A stretch of 64,000 nt of DNA from assembly GCA_015075635.1 (NCBI GenBank), contig JABTUA010000001.1, forward strand, positions 2,356,001-2,420,000. The letters run 5' to 3'. The DNA is from Polyangiaceae bacterium (GTDB taxonomy: Bacteria; Myxococcota_A; Polyangia; Polyangiales; Polyangiaceae). A model generated the notes under the pieces. That model had not been told where the DNA came from, searched no databases, and saw nothing but the letters and a program-made list of their open reading frames with translations. The translations under genes and the position numbers were made by a program. This document shows positions 16,857-26,550 of the stretch, one piece after another. Every line of letters begins with the position of its first letter. The stretch's first letter is position 1.

Positions 16857-18110
16857 ATGAGGGGCGTCGCGCCGTTTCTTGGGGTCCTGGTCTCCGCATT
16901 CTCGCTGGCGCTGGCCTGTGGCGGCGAAAAGTTCGAGCCGAGCTCCGCGAGCGGAGGGAGCGGCAATCCGGACGGCGGAGGGAGCGGGGGCGCGACCTCG
17001 GGCGGTGGGGGCAGCGGCGGCAGCGGCGGCAGCGGCGGCAGCTCCGCGAGCGGCGGCTCGGGTGGCACCAACCCGGGCGGCGGCGGCAGCGGTGGCGGAA
17101 AGTGCGGTTCGAACGAGAAGGACTGCGACGGCGTCTGCGTGGAGACCTCCAGCAACGTCGAGCACTGTGGCGGCTGCGATCCCTGTCCCGAGCCGGCGAA
17201 CGGCGCGGCGACGTGCTCCGCGGGGGTGTGCGGTGTCGACTGCACGGCGCCGTTCGAAAACTGCGACGCCAAGGCCGGCAACGGCTGTGAGGTGAACACC
17301 GACACCGACCCGAAGCACTGCAGTGCGTGCAACAGCGCCTGTCCGCAGGCGGCGAACGCGACGCCGGAGTGCAAGGCCGGAGTCTGCGGCCTGAAGTGCA
17401 CGGGGGCGTTCGACGACTGCGACAGCAACGCCGCCAACGGCTGCGAGATCGACACCAGCAAGGACGCCAAGAACTGCGGCGCGTGCGGCCAGGCGTGCAC
17501 CACCGGGCCGACCGGAGCAAAAGCCCAGATCTGCGCCACCTCGAAGTGCGCCTGCGAGTCGGGACTGTCGCTGTGCGCCGCGAGCTCCGGGCAGGCTTGC
17601 GTCGCCGTCGACAAGGATCCGAAGTTCTGCGGCGCGAGCTGCACGAAGTGCCCGGACGGGCAGGGCTGCAGCGGGGGGACGTGCTTCGTCCCCGCCTGTG
17701 CCTACGGGCAGATCAAGTGCCCGGGTGACAACGCCTGCCACAACCTGGCGAGCGATTGGGCGAACTGCGGCGCCTGCGGAAACCAGTGCGACTACGACGA
17801 GACCTGCACGAGCGGGGTGTGCTTGAAGAAAGCCACCTTGTGCGCCGCTGGCAAGCTGGATTGCGGAGACTGGTGCACCGATGCGCAGACCGACTCGGCG
17901 AACTGCGGCTCCTGCAACGTGAAGTGTGCGGCCGGCCAGGCGTGCCTCGGCGGGACTTGCAAGGCGCTCCCGCTGGCGGCGGAGCCGTGGGAGTGCGCGT
18001 CGCCCAACGTGGCCTGCAACATTCCGGCGAATTGGCCGGTCAAGCCGACCAACTACTACTGCTGGACGAGCTGCGTGTTCGGCGGCAATCCGGTGCCGGC
18101 GGGCGGCTGA
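16857..18110 (+). CDS. Cys-rich repeat lipoprotein with Gly/Ser stalk
   Basis: The 417-residue protein starts at ATG 16857, although the GGAGG there is only one base away, which is close. A signal with lipobox ALAC is followed by a GSGG-rich stalk (about 25-80) and then eight or so Cys modules. The modules follow a plan like NCDAKAGNGCEVNTD, HCSACNSAC, NCGACGQAC and NCGACGNQC. Such modules are common in myxobacterial surface proteins and resemble EGF/TIL-type disulfide repeats. The C-terminus (about 380-417) departs from the repeat and ends NYYCWTSCVFGGNP. It is isolated by the terminator before it and by convergent nagZ. Surface adhesion or protection is possible, but not shown. Confidence 0.75.
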   Translation: MRGVAPFLGVLVSAFSLALACGGEKFEPSSASGGSGNPDGGGSGGATSGGGGSGGSGGSGGSSASGGSGGTNPGGGGSGGGKCGSNEKDCDGVCVETSSNVEHCGGCDPCPEPANGAATCSAGVCGVDCTAPFENCDAKAGNGCEVNTDTDPKHCSACNSACPQAANATPECKAGVCGLKCTGAFDDCDSNAANGCEIDTSKDAKNCGACGQACTTGPTGAKAQICATSKCACESGLSLCAASSGQACVAVDKDPKFCGASCTKCPDGQGCSGGTCFVPACAYGQIKCPGDNACHNLASDWANCGACGNQCDYDETCTSGVCLKKATLCAAGKLDCGDWCTDAQTDSANCGSCNVKCAAGQACLGGTCKALPLAAEPWECASPNVACNIPANWPVKPTNYYCWTSCVFGGNPVPAGG

Positions 18111-18241
18111 CGGTCGAGCGACCCACCTCGGCCTGGCCGGCTCTCGAGTGAGCGCGAGCGCTTCGCGCGCGGCTCGGCCGACGCTCCGCGACCCGCTGCG
18201 GACGAAGCAACCGCCGTCGGGGCAAGGCACATCACGAAATT

Positions 18242-18283
18242 CTCTCCGTGGCGTCGTGGCGCTCGTGGCGCCGTGGCGCAGTT
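18242..18283 (+). repeat. GTGGCGTC-type short repeat, copy at 18 kb
   Basis: Starting at 18248 the 8-base unit GTGGCGTC is followed by variants GTGGCGCT(C), GTGGCGCC and GTGGCGCA, flanked by TCTC-rich bases. The same unit and flanks occur in the 41 kb intergenic region. It lies between the ends of two convergent genes; the remaining bases of 18111-18299 show nothing else. Confidence 0.7.
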
Positions 18284-18299
18284 CTCGTGCTCTGCTCCC

Positions 18300-19379
18300 T
18301 CAAGGAAGCCGGGACGCGAGCTCGGCTTCGAGCGCGCGGGCGGCGGGGCCGCCGACGGCCGAGGCATCGGCGGCGGGGCGAGGCGGGAAGCGCCGGCGCG
18401 CGGTGAGGCCTCGCGTCGCTGCTTGCCGGCAGCGCTCTCGGAACGCCGAGTCGCGCTCGGCCTCGCGCACCAGCGCCGCGTGCGCGCGCTCCGCGAGGGC
18501 GAGGTCGCTGCACACGAGGAGGGCGTCGCAACCGGCGCGAATGGCGGCGACCGCGCTCTCCTCGACGCTTTTCCGGTCGGCGAGCGCGCGCATCTCCAGG
18601 TCGTCGCTGAACAAGACGCCCTCGAAGCCGAGCTCGTCCCGGAGCAGCCCTCGTGAGATGCGCTCGCTCAAGGTCGCCGGTCGGTCCGGGTCGAGCGCGT
18701 CGTAGACCACGTGCGCCGTCATCAGCGTCGCCACGCCGCGCCGGATCGCTTCGCGGAACGGTGGGAGCTCCAGCTCGCGCAGGCGGGCCTCGGGGTGGCG
18801 CACGAAGGGCAGATCGAGGTGGCTGTCGAGGTGGGTGTCACCGTGACCGGGGAAGTGCTTGCCGCAGGCCATCACGCCCGAGGCCTGGAGCCCTTCCAGC
18901 AGAGCGCCCGCGAGGCGGCCGACCTCGGCGGGGTCGGCGGAGAACGCGCGGTCGCCGATCACGGGGTTGTCCGGGTTCGAGTCGACGTCGAGCACCGGCG
19001 CGAAGTCCAGGTTGTAACCGAGCAAGGCGAGCTCGCTGCCGAGCACGCGAGCGACGCGAGCGACCAGCTCCGCGTCGCCGAGGGCGCCGAGGCGGCGCAT
19101 GGGCGGGAGCCTCAGGAACGGCGGGGGCAGGCGGCCCACCCGGCCGCCCTCCTGGTCCACCGCGAGGAAGGGCGGGAGCTCCACGGGCGCCGCGGCGACC
19201 ACCTCGGCGTTGAGCGCGTGCGCGACCTCGAGGCTCGGCAGGTTGCGCTTGAACACGATGACCCCGGCGCGGGTCCCGTCAGCGAGCACGCGGCCCAGCT
19301 CCGAAGGCAGGGTGGTGCCCTGGAAGCCCACGACCAGGAGCTGTCCGCAGAGCACGGGGAGGGACAGGGCGTGGGGCAT
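18300..19379 (-). CDS. nagZ: Beta-N-acetylhexosaminidase (glycoside hydrolase family 3)
   Basis: The 359-residue protein removes N-acetylglucosamine from muropeptides during wall recycling. The signature KHFPGHGDTHLDSHLDLP contains the catalytic His loop of NagZ, and the nucleophile Asp lies in GVLFSDDLEM. FLAVDQEGGRVGRL is also typical. ATG 19379 is chosen because the conserved part begins at once. The C-terminal tail after about residue 330 is Arg/Ala-rich and not conserved in the family. It is last in the seven-gene run from accD, 40 bases after the permease gene. Confidence 0.93.
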   Translation of the reverse strand: MPHALSLPVLCGQLLVVGFQGTTLPSELGRVLADGTRAGVIVFKRNLPSLEVAHALNAEVVAAAPVELPPFLAVDQEGGRVGRLPPPFLRLPPMRRLGALGDAELVARVARVLGSELALLGYNLDFAPVLDVDSNPDNPVIGDRAFSADPAEVGRLAGALLEGLQASGVMACGKHFPGHGDTHLDSHLDLPFVRHPEARLRELELPPFREAIRRGVATLMTAHVVYDALDPDRPATLSERISRGLLRDELGFEGVLFSDDLEMRALADRKSVEESAVAAIRAGCDALLVCSDLALAERAHAALVREAERDSAFRERCRQAATRGLTARRRFPPRPAADASAVGGPAARALEAELASRLP

Positions 19380-19419
19380 GCCTTGCCTTACCCGAGGCTG
19401 GGTCTCGAGGTGAAGATCT

Positions 19420-20814
19420 TCACTTGTCGCGGGCGAGGGCCTGGGCCGGGTCGGTGTTCGACGCGCGCCGCGCCGGGCCGATGGCACCGAGCAGGGCGAA
19501 CAGCGAGGCGAAGCCGATGGCGAGCAGCCACAGCCACCACGGGAAGACGAAGAACGACTCGGGCTTGAAGGGGAAGTCGGGCAGATCCTTGGCGGCACGC
19601 CAGTCGGCGATCAGCGCGCCGCCGCGAGCGATCAGCGCGCCGCCGAGGCCAGCCACGGTGCCGATCACCAGGGCGAGGGACGAGAACCAGGTGCGGATGT
19701 CGCGGGCGCTGGCACCCAGCGCCCGGTAGAGGCCGATCTCGTGCTGGCGCTCCGCCACCAGCATGCGGAAGGTGTGGGCGATGTTCAGGGCGGCGACCGC
19801 CAAAATCACCGAAGCCACCAGCACCAAGAGTGCGAGCACGCCGGAGATGAGCACGCTCACGTCGCGCGCGCGCGTGTCGTGAGGGACGAGACCGAGCTCG
19901 GCGCCGGCGTCGATGACGTGCCCGGTGTCGCCTGCGCCGGCCACGCGAACCACCAGGCTGGAATAGCGCGATGCGGCGCTCTCGCCGGCGTATTCGCGAT
20001 TCCAGCGCCGCACCACCTCGATGGGCAAGGTGACCCCGAGGTCGATGGCCTTGGGGGAGATGCCCACCACCTTGATCCGGACCTTGCGCTGCTCGCCGTG
20101 GCGGGCGACGCCGAGCAGCGAGTTGCCCAGCGTCATCTGGAAAGCGACGCCCTGGGCGCGCCCGATCAGCGTCTCGGCCACGGGGGGCAGGCCATGCGCC
20201 GGCGCGACGCCGTGGTCGAAGAGCTCGACCAGGTAGCGGCTGACCAGCGCCGGCACCGGGTCCGAGCACTGGCCGCGGGGCGCGGCGCTGGGGCGCTCGC
20301 AGTACTGGGGGTCCGTGCAGTCGGCGTCGGTCGTGCACTCCGCGCCGGGGGTCTCGAGCGGGTCCCGGAAGCCGGTGATGGCGCCGGGGCCGGTGCCGGC
20401 CACCAGCGCGGGGTCGATACCGTCGCCGACCATCTCGTGGGTGCCGATCTCGGTGCCCAGGACCTCCTTGCCCCCCTTCGCCATGCTGGGGAAGCGGAAG
20501 CGCAGCTTGGGGAAGACCTCCTTCACGCCGGGCGCGGCCTTCAGGCGCTCCACGCTCGCGGCGTCGATGCCGGCTGGCTCGTGCGTGCCGCCCAGCAGCG
20601 ACAAGAGGCCGGCGCTGGTCTTCTTGGGCTCGAGCTCGACCTGGTCGATGGGGAACACGTCGCCGAGGAGCACCTTGCGGGCGCCCAGGCCCAGGGCGAG
20701 GAAGAACACCAGGGAAGCCACGCCGACCGCGATGCCGACTCCCGCAGTGACCAGCGGACCGCGCGTGCGCCGGAGCTCGCTCCGGACCATCTTCGCCAGC
20801 GCGCCCGCCCTCAT
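19420..20814 (-). CDS. MacB/LolC-type ABC transporter permease (FtsX fold)
   Basis: The 464-residue protein has one N-terminal helix (about 20-42), a large periplasmic domain and three C-terminal helices of the FtsX family, with the conserved ERQHEIGLYRALGAS loop that contacts the ATPase. The periplasmic part carries an unusual Cys-bearing insert (about 160-185: ECTTDADC, YCERPS, GQC), a likely disulfide loop. It partners the ATPase next to it (ATGA overlap at 20811-20814). The pair could be a lipoprotein releaser (LolCDE type) or a MacB-type exporter; the single permease and the insert leave this open. Confidence 0.85.
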   Translation of the reverse strand: MRAGALAKMVRSELRRTRGPLVTAGVGIAVGVASLVFFLALGLGARKVLLGDVFPIDQVELEPKKTSAGLLSLLGGTHEPAGIDAASVERLKAAPGVKEVFPKLRFRFPSMAKGGKEVLGTEIGTHEMVGDGIDPALVAGTGPGAITGFRDPLETPGAECTTDADCTDPQYCERPSAAPRGQCSDPVPALVSRYLVELFDHGVAPAHGLPPVAETLIGRAQGVAFQMTLGNSLLGVARHGEQRKVRIKVVGISPKAIDLGVTLPIEVVRRWNREYAGESAASRYSSLVVRVAGAGDTGHVIDAGAELGLVPHDTRARDVSVLISGVLALLVLVASVILAVAALNIAHTFRMLVAERQHEIGLYRALGASARDIRTWFSSLALVIGTVAGLGGALIARGGALIADWRAAKDLPDFPFKPESFFVFPWWLWLLAIGFASLFALLGAIGPARRASNTDPAQALARDK

Positions 20815-21509
20815 GCGCTCTCCTTGGCGGGCGTGACCAGCTTGCCGTCCAGCATGTCGAGGGTGCGATGGGCGAGGCGCGCCAGGCGGTCCTCGTGGGT
20901 CACGATCAGGATGGTCGTGCCCAGATCCGCGTGGAGATCCGCGAACAGGTCGATGATCTGCTCGCCGGTCTTGCGGTCGAGGTTCCCGGTCGGCTCGTCG
21001 CACAGGAGCAGGGTCGGCTGGTGCAGGAGCGCGCGAGCGATGGCCACGCGCTGGCGCTGACCTCCGGAGAGCTCGGCCGGTCGCGAGCCGGCTCGGTCCC
21101 CGAGGCCGACGCGTTCGAGCACCTCCCGAGCGCGCGTCTCCACCGAGCGCTCGTCGCGCGAGAACAGAGCCGGAGCCATCACGTTTTCCAGCACCGACAG
21201 GTGGCCGAGCAGGTGAAAGGCCTGGAAGACGAAGCCGATGCGCTCGCCGCGGAGCTGCGAGAGCTCGGTGTCGGAGAGGCGCGACACGTCCCGGCCGAAC
21301 AGCTCGAGCGAGCCGGAGTACGCACGATCCAGGCCGCCGAGCAGAGCGAGCAGGGTGCTCTTGCCGCAGCCGCTCGGGCCGAAGATGAGCACCACCTCGC
21401 CCTTTTGCACCGACAGCGACACGTCGTCGACGGCGCGGCGCGCGGCCTCGCCGGTGCCGAAGACCCGGGTCAGGCTCTTCGCCAGGACGATCGCGGGCTC
21501 TGCGCTCAC
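20811..21509 (-). CDS. ABC transporter ATP-binding protein, LolD/MacB type
   Basis: A 232-residue ATPase with Walker [10 protein letters not shown], signature [15 protein letters not shown], Walker [13 protein letters not shown] and the switch His in VTHED. The GNLD ending is typical of the LolD/FtsE/MacB branch that drives mechanotransmission across the membrane, not substrate transport through it. It overlaps glmM (21506-21509) and its own permease by four bases each. Confidence 0.9.
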   Translation of the reverse strand: MSAEPAIVLAKSLTRVFGTGEAARRAVDDVSLSVQKGEVVLIFGPSGCGKSTLLALLGGLDRAYSGSLELFGRDVSRLSDTELSQLRGERIGFVFQAFHLLGHLSVLENVMAPALFSRDERSVETRAREVLERVGLGDRAGSRPAELSGGQRQRVAIARALLHQPTLLLCDEPTGNLDRKTGEQIIDLFADLHADLGTTILIVTHEDRLARLAHRTLDMLDGKLVTPAKESA

Positions 21510-22873
21510 TCGACGACGCCCATGTCCGAGCGCGCCGCCTCCGCCATCGTCCGGACCACGACCTCGAGCCGGGCTTGATCGGGACCCTCGACCATGAGGC
21601 GAAGCTTCGCCTCGGTGCCGCTCCAGCGCACCAGCACGCGGCCCTCCTGGCCGAGCTCGGCCTCGACCCGGCGGATCTCGCGGCTCAGCGTGGGCATCTC
21701 CTCGATCGGGCGGCGCGCGGGCAAGACCACGTTCTCGAGGAGCTGCGGGACCCGCTGCATCACGTGGGCGAGCTCCGAGAGCGGCCGCTGCTCCGCCACC
21801 ATGATCGCCAGAACCTGGAGCGCACCCACCACGCCATCGCCCGTGGTGGCATGGTCCAGGAAGACCAGGTGGCCGCTCTGCTCACCGCCGAAGGTGTAGC
21901 CGCCCTTGCGCATGGCCTCGACCACGTAGCGATCCCCGACGGCCGTGCGCTCGACCCGTCCGCCTGCCGGCGCGAGGGCGCGCTCCAGGCCCATGTTGCT
22001 CATCACGGTCGCGACGACGGTGCCGTGGGCGAGCTTTCCCGCGCTCAAGAGGCGCGTGGCGCACAGCGCCATGATCGCGTCGCCGTCCACGATCTGCCCG
22101 GCCTCGTCCGCGATGATCACGCGGTCGGCGTCGCCGTCGAGGGCGATGCCGAGGTGAGCGCCGCGTTTGTCGACCTCGCGCACCATGGCGGCGGGATGGA
22201 GGGCGCCGCAGGCCTTGTTGATGTTCTTGCCGTTCGGGCTGACGCCGATGGTGAAGACCTCCGCTCCGAGCTCGCTGAAGACCAGCGGAGCCACGCGGTA
22301 GGCTGCGCCGTGGGCCGCGTCCACCACGATCTTCAGCCCGTTGAGCGTGAGATCCTTGGGGAAGGCGTTCTTGGCGTAGACGATGTAGCGCCCGGTGGCG
22401 TCGTCGATGCGCTCGGCCCGGCCGATGCGGTCGCCGGTGCAGGGTTTCTTGTCGAGCGCCGGGTCGTCGAGCAAACGCTCGATCTCGGACTCCCGCTCGT
22501 CGGCCAGCTTGAAGCCGTCGGGGCCGAAGATCTTGATGCCGTTGTCGTCGTAGGGGTTGTGACTGGCGCTGATCACGACGCCGGCGTCGGCGCGCATGCT
22601 CTGCGTCAGGTTCGCGACGGCTGGCGTGGGCATGGGCCCGGTCAGGAGCACGCGCCCGCCCATGGCGCAGATCCCGGCCTCCAGCGCCGTCTCCAGCATG
22701 TAGCCCGAGAGCCGCGTGTCCTTGCCGATCACGATGCGCGGCGCGCGGCCGGCGTCGCGCCGCGCGACCAAGGCGATGGCCCGCCCGAGGCGCACCACCA
22801 GCTCCGGCGTCATCGGCGGAACGTTGGCTTTTCCGCGGATGCCGTCGGTCCCAAACAGCTTGCGGGGATTCAT
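21506..22873 (-). CDS. glmM: Phosphoglucosamine mutase
   Basis: The 455-residue enzyme turns glucosamine-6-phosphate into glucosamine-1-phosphate for UDP-GlcNAc and so for peptidoglycan and [14 protein letters not shown] opens the protein, the phosphorylated serine lies in [12 protein letters not shown], the metal loop is DGDADR, and GGEQSGH and [10 protein letters not shown] complete the four phosphohexomutase motifs. The GlcN rather than mannose specificity follows from GGEQSGH. It follows yajQ by two bases. Confidence 0.96.
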   Translation of the reverse strand: MNPRKLFGTDGIRGKANVPPMTPELVVRLGRAIALVARRDAGRAPRIVIGKDTRLSGYMLETALEAGICAMGGRVLLTGPMPTPAVANLTQSMRADAGVVISASHNPYDDNGIKIFGPDGFKLADERESEIERLLDDPALDKKPCTGDRIGRAERIDDATGRYIVYAKNAFPKDLTLNGLKIVVDAAHGAAYRVAPLVFSELGAEVFTIGVSPNGKNINKACGALHPAAMVREVDKRGAHLGIALDGDADRVIIADEAGQIVDGDAIMALCATRLLSAGKLAHGTVVATVMSNMGLERALAPAGGRVERTAVGDRYVVEAMRKGGYTFGGEQSGHLVFLDHATTGDGVVGALQVLAIMVAEQRPLSELAHVMQRVPQLLENVVLPARRPIEEMPTLSREIRRVEAELGQEGRVLVRWSGTEAKLRLMVEGPDQARLEVVVRTMAEAARSDMGVVE

Positions 22874-22875
22874 GC

Positions 22876-23361
22876 TCAGTCCCTGAAGTTCACGTACTGC
22901 AGCTCGATGCCGAAGTCCTCCCCGCGGAGCAGAGCGATGACCTCCTGCAGCTCGTCCTTCTTCTTGCCGGTGACCCGCACCGTGTCGCCCTGAATCGAGG
23001 CCTGGACCTTGAGCTTCTTGTCCTTGAGCAGCTTGAGGATCAGCTTCGCCTTCTCCTGCTCGATGCCTTCCTTGATCTTGACCAAGATGCGCGCCGAACC
23101 CTTGGGCCCAGGCGTGGGGTCGCCGACCTCGGTGTGCTTGAGGCTGACCTTGCGGCGGATCAGCTTCTCTTGAAGCACGCCCACCGCAGCCTGGGCGCGC
23201 TCCTCGCTGTTCGCCCGGACCACGATGCCCTCCTCGGTCTTCTCGAGGCTGGTCTCGGTGTCCTTGAAGTCGAAGCGCTGGGCGACCTCGCGCGAGGCTT
23301 GGTCGAGCGCGTTGGTGACTTCGGCCCAGGCTACCTTGGAGACGACGTCGAACGACGGCAT
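22876..23361 (-). CDS. yajQ: YajQ family nucleotide-binding protein
   Basis: A 161-residue protein with the two-fold YajQ arrangement: [34 protein letters not shown], and a second half ending [19 protein letters not shown]. Homologues bind tRNA or GTP, and one in Xanthomonas binds cyclic di-GMP and acts on transcription; which applies here cannot be told. It sits seven bases behind folC and two before glmM. Confidence 0.93.
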   Translation of the reverse strand: MPSFDVVSKVAWAEVTNALDQASREVAQRFDFKDTETSLEKTEEGIVVRANSEERAQAAVGVLQEKLIRRKVSLKHTEVGDPTPGPKGSARILVKIKEGIEQEKAKLILKLLKDKKLKVQASIQGDTVRVTGKKKDELQEVIALLRGEDFGIELQYVNFRD

Positions 23362-23368
23362 GGCTCCC

Positions 23369-24607
23369 TCACATGTCGACGGGCGGATCGGCGGGCAGGT
23401 TCAAGAGCAGCGCCCGCGCGGCGCCCACCAGGTAGATGGAACCCGTGACGACCACCAGCCCGGACTGCCCGACCCGGGCGCGGGCCGTGCTGAGCGCCTC
23501 GGCGACGTCCTTGGCGACCGTGCCGCTGAACGCCGCGGCCATCTCCGCGGGATCGACGACCTTGTCGGCCGAGAGCGGCGGAGCCACGAAGATCTTGTGC
23601 GCGGCGACCTGATCCAGGCGGCGCACCATGGCCTTCCAGCTCTTGCGCTTGAGCGCGCCGAACACCAGGGCCACGTCGCGGCGGCTCTCGATCTCACCCA
23701 AGATGCTGGGATCGAGCACGTGGGACAAGGCCACGGTGCCGTCGGGGTTGTGGGCGCAGTCGAGCAGGGTCAGCTCCTGCCCGCTGCGGTGCAGGAGCTC
23801 GTTCCGGCCCGGCCACTGCGCTGCCTCGATGCCGTCGGCGATGGTGCGCGGCGGCACGCCCAGCTCCTGCGCGGCGGTGACCGCCACCGCCAGGTTGGAG
23901 CCGAACATGGCGAAGCGAGGGTAGGCGAGGGCGGCACCGGGAATGGGCTCCGGGCTGCCGAGCGCCACCAGGTGGGCGCCGACCTGCGCCACGCGCCGCT
24001 CCACCACGTCCCGGGCATCCGGGTGGAGCTTGCCCACCACCACGGTAGAGCCTTTCTTGATGATGCCGGCCTTCTCCGTCGCGATCTTGCTCAGGCTGTC
24101 GCCGAGCTCGTCCATGTGGTCGAAGGCGACCCGGGTGATCACCGCGACACGCGGCGGCGGGATCACGTTGGTGGCGTCGAGCCGGCCGCCCAGGCCGACC
24201 TCGAGCACGGCGAGCTCGACCTTGGCCTCCTGGAAGGCGAGGAACGCCGCCAGCGTCGTGGTCTCGAAGAAGGTCAGGTCGGGAGCTTCATCCATGACCC
24301 GGTTGAGCAGGCGCACCAGCGCGTCGTCTTCGAGCGGCGCGCCGTTGATCTGGATGCGCTCGGCGAAGCGGATCAGGTGGGGCGAGGTGTAGAGGCCCAC
24401 CGTCTTGCCTTGCGCCCGGCCGATGGAAGCCAGAAACGCGGAGACGGTTCCCTTGCCGTTCGTACCGGCGACGTGCACCGCCGCGAACGAGCGCTCCGGG
24501 TTGCCGAGCTTCGCGCAAGCGGCTTCCATGCGCTCGAGCCCCAGCTCCTTGCCGCGCGGGATCAGGCCGTAGAGCCGCTTCAGCGTCGTCTCGAGCGGCT
24601 CGCTCAC
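23369..24607 (-). CDS. folC: Folylpolyglutamate synthase / dihydrofolate synthase
   Basis: The 412-residue Mur-ligase-like enzyme adds glutamate to (dihydro)folates. The P-loop is GTNGKGTVSAFL, followed by YTSPHLIRFAERIQ and later VGLGGRLDATN, which are all FolC marks. HMDELGDSLSKIATEKAGI is the usual segment after the ATP site. The ATGA overlap with accD and the accD-folC order are widespread in bacteria. Confidence 0.95.
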   Translation of the reverse strand: MSEPLETTLKRLYGLIPRGKELGLERMEAACAKLGNPERSFAAVHVAGTNGKGTVSAFLASIGRAQGKTVGLYTSPHLIRFAERIQINGAPLEDDALVRLLNRVMDEAPDLTFFETTTLAAFLAFQEAKVELAVLEVGLGGRLDATNVIPPPRVAVITRVAFDHMDELGDSLSKIATEKAGIIKKGSTVVVGKLHPDARDVVERRVAQVGAHLVALGSPEPIPGAALAYPRFAMFGSNLAVAVTAAQELGVPPRTIADGIEAAQWPGRNELLHRSGQELTLLDCAHNPDGTVALSHVLDPSILGEIESRRDVALVFGALKRKSWKAMVRRLDQVAAHKIFVAPPLSADKVVDPAEMAAAFSGTVAKDVAEALSTARARVGQSGLVVVTGSIYLVGAARALLLNLPADPPVDM

Positions 24608-25455
24608 GCGCGACCTCCGGAGAGGTGCCCCAGCAGGGTGCTGAGTGTGGACTTCATCTCGGCTCGCGGGACGATGCGGTCGATCATGCCGTGGCTCTGG
24701 AGGAACTCCGAGCGCTGGAACCCTTCAGGGAGCGTCGTCCGGAGCGTGCTCTCGATGACGCGCGGTCCCGCGAAGCCGATCAGCGCGTTGGGCTCGACGA
24801 TGTTGACGTCGCCTAGCAGCGCGGTGCTGGCGGCCACGCCGCCCGTGGTCGGGTGAAGGCAGACGCTGATGTAGGGCTTCTTCACGCTGCGGAAGCGCGA
24901 CAGGGCGGCGACCGACTTCGCCATCTGCATCAGGCTCAGGATGCCCTCCTGCATGCGCGCGCCGCCGGAGGCGTGCAGCAGGACGACGGGGAGCCGCTCG
25001 AGGGTGGCGCGCTCGAACAGGCGGGTGACCCGCTCGCCCACCACCGACCCCATGCTCCCGCCCATGAAGCTGAAGACGTAGCAGCCGTAGGCGACGCGGC
25101 GGCCGTCGATCTGCCCGCGCCCGACCTCGATCGCCTCCGTCTGCCCGCTCTGCTTCTTCGCGCGCTCGAGCCTGTCGCGGTAGCTCTTCCCATCGTCGAA
25201 GCGCAGCGGATCGCCCGGCGCGACGTGGTCTTCCCAGCGCTCGAGGGAGGCGCCGTCGAGCAGCAGGCGGCGCCAGTCCGCCGGCGTCATCGGGTGGTGA
25301 TAGCCGCACCCGGAACACACGTGCCAGGAGTCCGAGAGCGCCTCCGCCGTCAGCACCGAGCCGCAGCCTCCGCACTTCTTGAAGACGCCCTTTCCGAGCG
25401 AACGCTTCTCGTTCGAGAAGCTCTGGGCGGGGGTCTTGTCGGGGAGGCTGGACAC
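24604..25455 (-). CDS. accD: Acetyl-CoA carboxylase carboxyltransferase subunit beta
   Basis: A 283-residue protein with the N-terminal zinc ribbon (KKCGGCG then HVCSGCGYH) and the crotonase-like carboxyltransferase domain. GGSMGSVVGE, HASGGARMQEG and PTTGGVAAS build the acetyl-CoA site. It pairs with AccA, not present here, to make malonyl-CoA for fatty acids. It is the first gene of the minus-strand run to nagZ and is divergent from the mepA-like gene across 201 bases, in which I see no clear promoter. Confidence 0.96.
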   Translation of the reverse strand: MSSLPDKTPAQSFSNEKRSLGKGVFKKCGGCGSVLTAEALSDSWHVCSGCGYHHPMTPADWRRLLLDGASLERWEDHVAPGDPLRFDDGKSYRDRLERAKKQSGQTEAIEVGRGQIDGRRVAYGCYVFSFMGGSMGSVVGERVTRLFERATLERLPVVLLHASGGARMQEGILSLMQMAKSVAALSRFRSVKKPYISVCLHPTTGGVAASTALLGDVNIVEPNALIGFAGPRVIESTLRTTLPEGFQRSEFLQSHGMIDRIVPRAEMKSTLSTLLGHLSGGRA

Positions 25456-25656
25456 GAGAGTCCGGTAATCTATCAGACCGCGGACGCAGGGCCGAATGCC
25501 CTGCCGGTTTCAGCGGCGGAGGGTCGTACAGGCGGCTCCGGCGCGCAACCGAGCTTTTTGCGCGGCCGCGCCGGCCGCGAAAATACCGGCCTTCGCCCGG
25601 GGGTTCGTCCCAGGATTTTGGCCCAAAGGCGCAGGGGCCACTAGCAAACACGGAGC

Positions 25657-26550
25657 ATGCGCCGGGGATGGCCGACGGTCTTCATACTCGCCGCCGTGAC
25701 CGCCACGTCGGGGGCGTTCGCGCGCGAGAGCGCCATCGCGCCCGCGCCCAAGAAGGGCACGGCCGCGGCCGCGGCGCCTCGCCCCTCCCGCCGGCCCGCG
25801 ACGCTGCCGGCGCTCAGCATCGGCTCGCCCACGGACGGCAAGCTCGAGGGAGCCGTGCTCCTGGAGAACAGCAAGGAGATCCGGCTCCGGCACGCCAACG
25901 GCGCGCACTACGGGCTGCCCGGCCTGGTCGGGCTCCTGGAGCGCTCCGCGAAGCGCTTGGCCGCTCGCTTTCCGGGGCTCACGCTGCACGTGGGTGACCT
26001 GTCGCGGCGAGAAGGGGGCGAGCTGCCCGGGCACAAGAGCCACGAGAGCGGCCGAGACGCCGACGTGGCGTTCTTGTTCGTGGGGCCCGACGGCGAGAGC
26101 GTGGCGCCGGCGGAGTTTCTCACCGTGGTGGACAACGGGGTGGCGCTCGAGAACCGCAACTACCGCTTCGACGACGCGCGAAACTGGGCGCTGGTCGAGG
26201 CCTGGGTCTCCGACCCTGGGAGCCGCGTGGAGCACATCTTCGTCGCCGACCAGATCCGCCGGCGCCTGCTCGCCTACGCGCGATCGAAGGGCACCTACCT
26301 CCCGGTGCTCCATCGCGCGGCGATGGCGATGAAGCAGCCGAGCGCGGGCCAGGTCCACGACGACCACTTCCACGTGCGCATCAGCTGTCCGGCCGGGCAG
26401 CGACGCATCTGCGTCCCGGCCCCCACGCGCGCCGAGCCGGCCCGCGTCAAGTCCGTGGCCGCCACCACGCCGGTCTCGATCCGGCGGACAATCCCGGCCT
26501 CTCGTGCCCTTGTGAAGCCGAAGAAAGAGCGCGAAACTACGCGGCGATGA
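25657..26550 (+). CDS. mepA: MepA-like murein endopeptidase (peptidase M74)
   Basis: This 297-residue protein has a signal peptide (about 25 residues), an Ala/Pro/Arg linker and an M74 domain. HVGDLSRREGGELPGHKSH contains the zinc His pair, ESGRDADVAF the aspartate, and DDHFHVRI the second His cluster. The known family cuts DD- and LD-cross-links in peptidoglycan and is insensitive to penicillin. A Cys pair (SCPAGQRRIC) and a basic tail of about 40 residues follow the domain. Its stop overlaps the start of the AAA/TPR gene by four bases, so the two are made together. Confidence 0.88.
   Translation: MRRGWPTVFILAAVTATSGAFARESAIAPAPKKGTAAAAAPRPSRRPATLPALSIGSPTDGKLEGAVLLENSKEIRLRHANGAHYGLPGLVGLLERSAKRLAARFPGLTLHVGDLSRREGGELPGHKSHESGRDADVAFLFVGPDGESVAPAEFLTVVDNGVALENRNYRFDDARNWALVEAWVSDPGSRVEHIFVADQIRRRLLAYARSKGTYLPVLHRAAMAMKQPSAGQVHDDHFHVRISCPAGQRRICVPAPTRAEPARVKSVAATTPVSIRRTIPASRALVKPKKERETTRR

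Noticed and set aside
18111..18299. Small gene between the Cys-rich lipoprotein and nagZ
   Set aside because: Frames there are Arg/Ser/Ala-rich without a ribosome site; only the repeat is recognisable.
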